Below are positions 58,812-64,000 of a stretch of 64,000 bases of DNA, in pieces (the first letter of the stretch is position 1; each line of letters opens with the position of its first letter). The notes below the pieces were generated by a model. It was not told the origin of the DNA. It ran no database searches and saw only the letters and a list, made by a program, of their open reading frames with translations. The stretch covers positions 1 through 64,000 of the forward strand of contig NZ_JAAAMH010000012.1 in assembly GCF_024105655.1 (NCBI RefSeq), given 5' to 3'. The position numbers and the translations under genes were made by a program. This DNA is from Aliihoeflea sp. 40Bstr573 (GTDB taxonomy: Bacteria > Pseudomonadota > Alphaproteobacteria > Rhizobiales > Rhizobiaceae).

Positions 58812-59287
58812 GCCCGCACCTCGCGCGCGATTTCCTCGATCCGCTCGGCGTCGAGACGGCCGATCACCTCGCCATCGACCATCGCGGAGGGCGCGCAGGC
58901 GCAAAGGCCGAGGCAGTAGGCGGGTTCGAGCGTGACCGCGCCGTCGGCCGACGTCTCGTGAAAGCCGATGCCGAGCAGCGCCTCAAGTTTCGCGGCCAGC
59001 GCATCGCCGCCCATCGACTGGCATGCTTCTGCGCGACACAGCTTGACGACGTGGCGGCCGGCGGGCTCGCGGCGATAGTCGTGATAGAAGGTCACGACGC
59101 CATGAACCTCGGCATTGGAGATGTTCAGCGCGTCGGCGATCACTGGAAGGGCGTCCTGCGGCACGTAGCCGAACTCGTCCTGAATGCCGTGCAGAATCGG
59201 CAGCAGCGGGCCTTCCAGCCCCTGATGTTCAGCGATGATGGCAGCGGTTCTCGCTGCGATCTGGGTACTTGCCTGCTGCATCCTCAC
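58808..59287 (-). CDS. fdsG: NAD-dependent formate dehydrogenase gamma subunit
   Basis: The 159-residue NuoE-like subunit has the thioredoxin-fold [2Fe-2S] pattern V-K-L-C-R-A-E-A-C-Q-S-M-G then LEPAYCLGLCACAPSAMV. GTG at 59285-59287 with GGAGGG six bases upstream is taken as the start; ATG at 59281 is also possible. It is the first gene of the fdsGBA-fdhD-fdsD operon. Confidence 0.95.
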   Translation of the reverse strand: MRMQQASTQIAARTAAIIAEHQGLEGPLLPILHGIQDEFGYVPQDALPVIADALNISNAEVHGVVTFYHDYRREPAGRHVVKLCRAEACQSMGGDALAAKLEALLGIGFHETSADGAVTLEPAYCLGLCACAPSAMVDGEVIGRLDAERIEEIAREVRA

Positions 59288-59373
59288 GCAGCGCCCTCCC
59301 TGATCAAGGCATATTTGCGATTTCGATGAAGCCGCAGAAATGCTCCGGAATCAATAAAGCCGTCTCGTCGTTT

Positions 59374-59390
59374 GATAGAAGAAATCTATC
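59374..59390. promoter_or_regulatory. LysR-type box upstream of fdsG
   Basis: GATAGAAGAAATCTATC has 6-bp arms GATAGA/TCTATC and contains a T-N11-A core. It lies 87 bases before fdsG and 25 bases from the end of the lysR gene, which fits activation of the formate operon by the adjacent LysR protein. Confidence 0.7.
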
Positions 59391-59414
59391 GAAGCGCCTT
59401 GAGAGCAGACTAGG

Positions 59415-60314
59415 TCAGTGCCGTGGGCCGAAATCGCCAGCCAGCGTCATCGCCTCGTCCAGAAGCGCCGCGACGAGCGGCGTGTGCGGCTGGCGGTCGG
59501 CGGCCACGAGACCGACCAGATGACTGGCGTCCGGCTCGACAATCGGGATGGCGCGGATCGGCTCGGCGAAGCCGAAGGTCTCGGCAAGGTTGAGCGGCAT
59601 GATCGAGGACCATTTGCCCGTCCGGATATGGGAGAACAGCACGATCATCGAATTGGACTCGAGCGTCGGCCGCGCCACGCTGCCCGCTTCGGCCAGATGC
59701 TGGTCGATAAGGCGCCGGTTCTGCATGTCGGGCGTCAGGAGACAGAGCGGCAGGTTGGCAACTTCGGCCCAGGTGACCGACTTGCGGTCGGAAAACTCGG
59801 TGCCGGCGGCGGTGATGAGCTGATAGCGTTCCGAATAGAGCGGCACCGAGACGACGCGGCCGAGCGGTTCGTTGTCGAGATAGGTGATGCCGACATCGAT
59901 GTCGAAATTGCCAAGCAGTGTCAGCACCTCGATCGAGGTGCGCGACAGGACCGAGAAGGTGACGCCCGGATGGTGCTCGCGAAAGGGCGTTGTCAGGCGC
60001 GGGATCATGGCGAGTGCCGTCGGGATCGCCGCAATGCGGATGCGGCCCGAAAGACCGTGCCGCGCCGCGCGCATCTCCTCCTTCATGGTCCGCGCGTCGC
60101 CGGTGATCCTCCGCGCCCAGACGAGAACCTGCTCGCCCTCGGCGGTCAATCCCTGGAAGCGCGATCCGCGCTTGACGAGCATCACGCCGAGCTGGTCCTC
60201 CAGCGCCTTGATGGCGGCCGAAAGCGTCGGCTGGGTGATGCCCAGTTCCTCGGCCGCGCGGCCGAAATGCTGCGCCCTTGCGAGCGCGATGAAGAATTCC
60301 AGCCGGTCGATCAT
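59415..60314 (-). CDS. LysR-family regulator of the formate dehydrogenase operon
   Basis: The 299-residue regulator has an N-terminal winged helix (FFIALARAQHFGRAAEELGI then TQPTLSAAIKALEDQLGV) and a PBP-like effector domain. It lies immediately upstream of fdsG on the same strand, as FdsR does in related bacteria. The palindrome at 59374-59390 is its likely site; formate as inducer is inferred. Confidence 0.88.
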   Translation of the reverse strand: MIDRLEFFIALARAQHFGRAAEELGITQPTLSAAIKALEDQLGVMLVKRGSRFQGLTAEGEQVLVWARRITGDARTMKEEMRAARHGLSGRIRIAAIPTALAMIPRLTTPFREHHPGVTFSVLSRTSIEVLTLLGNFDIDVGITYLDNEPLGRVVSVPLYSERYQLITAAGTEFSDRKSVTWAEVANLPLCLLTPDMQNRRLIDQHLAEAGSVARPTLESNSMIVLFSHIRTGKWSSIMPLNLAETFGFAEPIRAIPIVEPDASHLVGLVAADRQPHTPLVAALLDEAMTLAGDFGPRH

Positions 60315-60352
60315 GGCCGGACCCTATCGTGCTCGCCGCGGCCGCGATAGCC

Positions 60353-60841
60353 TCAGCCGCGCGCGGCTGCTTCCAGCCCGGCGATGTCGAGCTTGATCAT
60401 CTTCATCATGGCTGCGGTGACGCGCGCGGCCTTCTCGCGATCGGGACCTGCCATCAGGCGCGGCAGGATTTCCGGCACGATCTGCCACGAAAAGCCGTAG
60501 CGATCCTTCACCCAGCCGCACTGAACCTCCTGCCCGCCATCTGCCGAGAGCTTGTTCCAGTATTCGTCGACTTCCGCCTGGTCCTTGCAGAGCACCTGAA
60601 ACGACACGCTGTCCGAGCGCGCCGCGCCGGGATGCGGGCCGCCGTTGAGACAGACGAAGCCGTGGCCTTCGATCCGGAATGCGGCCGTCAGAACCTGGCC
60701 TTCCCTCGTGTGTGGCTCGCCGCCGCCCGCCGCCAAGACGACTTCGCCAAGTTCGGCGTTGCGGAAAATGGAGGCGTAATAACGTGCAGCTTCCTCGGCC
60801 TCGGTGTCGAACCACAGCCATGTGGTCAGCTTGTCCTGCAT
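60353..60841 (-). CDS. VOC/PhnB-like 3-demethylubiquinone methyltransferase-fold protein
   Basis: The 162-residue protein has a PhnB-type glyoxalase fold: LTTWLWFDTEAEEAARYYAS, then FRIEGHGFVCLNGGP and CGWVKDRYGFSWQIVP. Start ATG at 60839-60841 is chosen over the longer frame to 60904. No neighbour tells its substrate. Cytosolic. Confidence 0.85.
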   Translation of the reverse strand: MQDKLTTWLWFDTEAEEAARYYASIFRNAELGEVVLAAGGGEPHTREGQVLTAAFRIEGHGFVCLNGGPHPGAARSDSVSFQVLCKDQAEVDEYWNKLSADGGQEVQCGWVKDRYGFSWQIVPEILPRLMAGPDREKAARVTAAMMKMIKLDIAGLEAAARG

Positions 60842-60987
60842 GTCGAACTCCTTGCCTGCTTGCCGTTCGCACAAAGGACGCACGTGCCGTTTCGGTCCCG
60901 ACATCGGCCGACGAAAAACTTCGGTGCTTGGTTCGCGGGCGATAATGGCCTATCTGCTCATCAGTCCATTCCAGCGAAACGCGCATC

Positions 60988-62142
60988 ATGACCGTCACCA
61001 AGGAAGCCGTCCTCGAAGCACTCAAGACCGTGAAGGGCCCCGATTTCGAGGGCGATCTGGTCTCGCTCGGGCTCGTTTCGGATATCTTCATCGCCGATTC
61101 CAAGGTGTTCTTCTCGATCACCGTACCATCTGCCCGCGCGCAGGAATTGGAGCCACTGCGGGCTGCGGCCGAGCGCGTGGTCAAGGCGATCCCCGGCGTT
61201 GCTGGTGCCGTCGTCGCGCTGACGGCGGAGAAGAAGGGCGGCGGCATGGAAGCGGCGCCCCCGCGCGCCGCGCCCAAACCCGCGCCGAGGCCCACACCCC
61301 CGGCGGCACCGCCTTCGACCCAATCCGGCAAGCGCGGCGTTCCCGGCATCCGCTCGATCATCGCGGTCGCGTCCGGCAAGGGCGGCGTCGGCAAGTCGAC
61401 GACTGCGGTGAATATCGCGCTCGGCCTTGCCACCCTCGGCCTCAAGGTCGGCGTGCTTGATGCCGACATCTACGGCCCGTCCATGCCGCGCCTCCTCGGC
61501 ATCAAGGGCAAGCCGGAGACGGTCGATGGCAAGACGCTGAAGCCGATGGAGAATTACGGCGTCAAGGTCATGTCGATGGGCTTCCTGGTCGAGGAAGAGA
61601 CGCCGATGATCTGGCGCGGGCCGATGGTCATGTCGGCGCTGACGCAGATGCTGCGCGAGGTGCAATGGGGCGAGCTCGACGTGCTCGTCGTCGACATGCC
61701 GCCCGGCACTGGCGACGCGCAGCTGACCATGGCCCAGAACGTGCCGCTTGCCGGCGCGGTGATCGTCTCGACACCGCAGGATCTGGCCCTGATCGATGCG
61801 CGCAAGGGCCTGAACATGTTCAGGAAGGTTGATGTGCCGCTGCTCGGCATCGTCGAGAACATGAGCTATTTCATCGCGCCGGACACCGGCGCGCGCTACG
61901 ACATCTTCGGCCATGGCGGAGCGGAGCGCGAGGCGGAACGCCTTGGCGTTCCCTTCCTGGGCGCCGTGCCGCTGACGATGGACGTGCGCGAGACGTCGGA
62001 CGCGGGAACACCGGTGGTCGTATCCGACCCGACCGGCCCGCAGGCCGGCGTCTATCGCGCTATTGCGCAAAAGGTGCTCGCGCGGCTACGCGCGGAAGTG
62101 GCGGCCAGCGAGGCGGCGACGCCGAAGATCGTCTTCGAATAG
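60988..62142 (+). CDS. mrp: Iron-sulfur cluster carrier protein Mrp/ApbC
   Basis: The 384-residue protein has an N-terminal MIP18 (DUF59) domain (ALKTVKGPDFEGDLVSLGLV), an Ala/Pro-rich linker, and a P-loop domain with the deviant Walker A ASGKGGVGKSTTAVN and DADIYGPSMPRLLG. The family cysteine pair C-x-x-C near the C-terminus is not present: the expected place reads M-S-Y-F-I-A-P-D-T-G. That may affect cluster binding. Followed 21 bases later by an enoyl-CoA hydratase gene. Confidence 0.92.
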   Translation: MTVTKEAVLEALKTVKGPDFEGDLVSLGLVSDIFIADSKVFFSITVPSARAQELEPLRAAAERVVKAIPGVAGAVVALTAEKKGGGMEAAPPRAAPKPAPRPTPPAAPPSTQSGKRGVPGIRSIIAVASGKGGVGKSTTAVNIALGLATLGLKVGVLDADIYGPSMPRLLGIKGKPETVDGKTLKPMENYGVKVMSMGFLVEEETPMIWRGPMVMSALTQMLREVQWGELDVLVVDMPPGTGDAQLTMAQNVPLAGAVIVSTPQDLALIDARKGLNMFRKVDVPLLGIVENMSYFIAPDTGARYDIFGHGGAEREAERLGVPFLGAVPLTMDVRETSDAGTPVVVSDPTGPQAGVYRAIAQKVLARLRAEVAASEAATPKIVFE

Positions 62143-62163
62143 ATCGGGGGAAGGGGAGGGGCA

Positions 62164-62964
62164 ATGAGCCAGGACGTTGTCATACACGAGAAGCGGGACG
62201 GCTATTCCGTCATCACGCTCAACAGGCCGGATCGGCTGAATTCGTTCAATGAGGCGCAGCATCTTGCGCTGCGCGCCGTGCTCGAGGAATGCGAGCAGGA
62301 TGCCGATTGCGGCGCGGTCCTCCTGACCGGCGCTGGACGCGGCTTTTGCGCCGGCCAGGACCTTTCGGACCGCGACCCGGCGATGATGGGCGAGCGCCCC
62401 GATCTCGGCAAGACGTTGGAGAATTTCTACAATCCGCTGGTGCGCAAGCTGCGCGCGATGGAAAAGCCGGTCGTCTGCGCGGTCAACGGCGTGGCAGCGG
62501 GCGCGGGCGCCAACATCGCCTTTTCGTGCGACATCGTGCTCGCCGCGAAGTCGGCGAAGTTCATCCAGGCTTTCTCCAAGATTGCCCTGATTCCAGATGC
62601 CGGCGGCACCTACTGGCTGACCCGGCACCTTGGCGAAGCGCGAGCCAAGGCACTCGCCTTGACCGCCGAGCCGCTCTCGGCTGAGGATGCTGCGAATTGG
62701 GGGCTGATCTGGAAAGCCGTCGACGACGACCAGCTGATGGACGAGGCGGTCAAGCTGGTCGAGGCCTTTGCCAAGGGGCCGACCAACGCCTATGCGCTCA
62801 CCAAGAAGGCGATCCACGAGGCATCAAGCAATTCGCTCGACGCGCAGCTCGACGCCGAGCGCAAGTACCAGCGCGAGGCGGGCATGTCGGACGACTACAA
62901 GGAAGGCGTCGCAGCCTTCCTGCAAAAGCGCCCGGCAGACTTCCGCGCGGCGCGAAAGACCTAG
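62164..62964 (+). CDS. Enoyl-CoA hydratase/isomerase (PaaG-like)
   Basis: The 266-residue crotonase-fold enzyme has the oxyanion-hole segments GRGFCAGQDLSDRDP and GVAAGAGANIAFSCDIVLAA, and SKIALIPDAGGTYWLTR. The D in ALIPDAGG is the residue conserved in 2-(1,2-epoxy-1,2-dihydrophenyl)acetyl-CoA isomerase (PaaG) and related isomerases. No other phenylacetate genes are seen, so a role in general acyl-CoA metabolism is possible. GGGGAGGGG precedes the ATG. Converges with the CoxG-like gene with 1 base between the stops. Confidence 0.88.
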   Translation: MSQDVVIHEKRDGYSVITLNRPDRLNSFNEAQHLALRAVLEECEQDADCGAVLLTGAGRGFCAGQDLSDRDPAMMGERPDLGKTLENFYNPLVRKLRAMEKPVVCAVNGVAAGAGANIAFSCDIVLAAKSAKFIQAFSKIALIPDAGGTYWLTRHLGEARAKALALTAEPLSAEDAANWGLIWKAVDDDQLMDEAVKLVEAFAKGPTNAYALTKKAIHEASSNSLDAQLDAERKYQREAGMSDDYKEGVAAFLQKRPADFRAARKT

Positions 62965-62965
62965 T

Positions 62966-63433
62966 CTACGCCGAAGCCTCGGCTTGCTTCCCGCTCACCT
63001 TCGCATTGAAATTCGAGAAGAATTCGCCTGCCAGCTTCTTCGAAGTCGAGGTGATTAGGCGCGAGCCAAGCTGGGCCATCTTGCCGCCGACATCGGCCTT
63101 GGCGGCATAGGTGAGGATGGTGGCGTCGCCGTCTTCCTTGAGCGAGACGTCGGCGCCGCCCTTGGCGAAGCCGGCGATACCACCCTTGCCTTCGCCCTGG
63201 ATCGTATAGGAGTGCGGTGGGTTCAGGTTGAGAAGCTGGACCTCGCCGTTGAAGCGGGCCTTGATGGGGCCGATCTTCAGCGAGACGATAGCGGCCATCT
63301 CGGTATCGGATTTCTTGTCGAGGCTCTCGCATCCGGGAATGCATTCGCGCAGGATCTCTGGATCGTTGAGCGCCTCCCAGACCTGCTGCACCGGCGCTTC
63401 GATCTTTTCTTCGCCTTCGATGATCATCGCCAT
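62966..63433 (-). CDS. CoxG-like SRPBCC protein
   Basis: The 155-residue protein has the CoxG/START-like pattern: EGEEKIEAPVQQVWEALNDP, then ILRECIPGCESLDK and KIGPIKARFNGEV. CoxG homologues help carbon monoxide dehydrogenase and related molybdenum hydroxylases attach to the membrane. No cox genes are in view, and there is a short C-terminal tail only. Function here uncertain. Confidence 0.88.
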   Translation of the reverse strand: MAMIIEGEEKIEAPVQQVWEALNDPEILRECIPGCESLDKKSDTEMAAIVSLKIGPIKARFNGEVQLLNLNPPHSYTIQGEGKGGIAGFAKGGADVSLKEDGDATILTYAAKADVGGKMAQLGSRLITSTSKKLAGEFFSNFNAKVSGKQAEASA

Positions 63434-63523
63434 TGCAGACTCCTCCCTTGCTCCGGTTCAAAACGCCTAGCCCAGCGCCGGGCGCTTGTCCATGCGACGA
63501 AGGTGAGAGCGGCTGTGCGCGCG

Positions 63524-64000
63524 CTAATGTCCCATCGCACTGCGCGGCAGTCGAAGCTCCGGGTGCCGCGCGCGCAGCTCGTCGTCCAGCGTCCGCGGGA
63601 CATGGCGCGGGTAGTGGGTTGCGAGAATGCGCTTTTTCTCGGCGATGGCGCGCTGGAGAATGTCCGGCTTGCCTTTCTCGGCCCATTCCTTGGGACTGAA
63701 CCGGTCGGCGATGGCGGGATAGAAATATTCGCGCTGCATCAGATCGAGCGTCTGGCCATGGCCGAGATAGTGACCGGGTCCGTTGAGGCAGACGTCGCTG
63801 ATCGTCTCGATCGACAGCGCTGCCTCCCCCATGTCGATGCCGCGCACGCAGCGCAGGCACTGGCCGATCATGTCATTGTCGATGATCAGGCTTTCGAGGC
63901 AAAAGCCAAGCAAAGAGGCGTGCATGCCCGCCGCCTCGTAGACCAGATTGAGCCCCGACAGCCCTGCCATCACCTCGGTTATGCCCTTTTCGAAGCCGGA
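63524..64000 (-). CDS. Trimethylamine methyltransferase (MttB) family, C-terminal part
   Basis: The frame continues past the window end. The visible 158 residues contain GLNLVYEAAGMHASLLGFCL, then GHYLGHGQTLDLMQREYFYP, ending with SAMGH. These are MttB-family C-terminal signatures. The pyrrolysine or glycine-betaine-type active site lies upstream, outside the window, so subtype cannot be assigned. It is in the same direction as CoxG with 90 bases between. Confidence 0.88.
   Translation of the reverse strand, partial: SGFEKGITEVMAGLSGLNLVYEAAGMHASLLGFCLESLIIDNDMIGQCLRCVRGIDMGEAALSIETISDVCLNGPGHYLGHGQTLDLMQREYFYPAIADRFSPKEWAEKGKPDILQRAIAEKKRILATHYPRHVPRTLDDELRARHPELRLPRSAMGH

Noticed and set aside
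62966-63433. Carbon monoxide dehydrogenase locus
   Set aside because: Only a CoxG-like SRPBCC protein is present; no coxSML genes are visible in the window.

Overview
The window looks like the chromosome of an alphaproteobacterium, most likely of the order Hyphomicrobiales (Rhizobiales). The evidence is high GC, the rpmH-rnpA-yidC-engB core block, an NAD-dependent fdsGBA/fdhD/fdsD formate dehydrogenase and a Liv-type ABC operon. No species-level call is justified from sequence reading alone.

Region 1 (1 to about 6.1 kb) is an insertion-sequence graveyard. It holds an IS5-type transposase end cut by the window, a pair of roughly 110-bp inverted arms, and the 3' end of a cytochrome c gene abutting an IS110 transposase start. 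It also holds a truncated IS481-type transposase, a complete IS3-family element (3297-4518) with inverted repeats, a GTT target duplication and an A7 frameshift site, and an HxlR regulator divergent from a QorB-like quinone reductase.

Region 2 (about 6.1 to 32.83 kb) is an integrative and mobilizable island. Its right end is a large serine recombinase whose last 30 bases lie inside a tRNA-Arg(ACG) gene. It carries a MobC-like protein, a relaxase, a VirD4-type coupling protein, ParA with a small partner and iteron-like repeats, a winged-helix protein, ArdC and an orphan adenine methyltransferase, but no type IV secretion genes, so it is probably mobilized by a helper. Cargo includes a Lit-like peptidase with a DUF3644 protein and an orphan HicB, a secreted LamG/DUF1566 protein behind a perfect 18-bp palindrome, and a HigB-HigA-RES toxin-antitoxin group.

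The best candidate for an undescribed system is the tight operon 17886-23477. It encodes a ribbon-helix-helix protein, a DNA methyltransferase, a BglII/BstYI-like protein with a Gln where the catalytic Glu is expected, a ParB-like protein, an SNF2-type helicase and a DUF3883 protein with a PD-(D/E)xK-like signature.

Region 3 (32.9 to 64 kb) is ordinary chromosome. It has a TVP38/flavoprotein disulfide reductase/histidine kinase group, the rpmH block, fasciclin, engB, an O-antigen-ligase-like protein and a cytosine-deaminase-like amidohydrolase. An AraC regulator diverges from an aldehyde dehydrogenase/Liv-type ABC transporter/aldehyde dehydrogenase operon, whose LivF subunit carries an unusual 278-residue repeat-bearing tail. 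A LysR regulator sits beside the fds operon, which has a T-N11-A palindrome upstream. Mrp, an enoyl-CoA hydratase, a CoxG-like protein and the C-terminal part of an MttB-family methyltransferase close the window.
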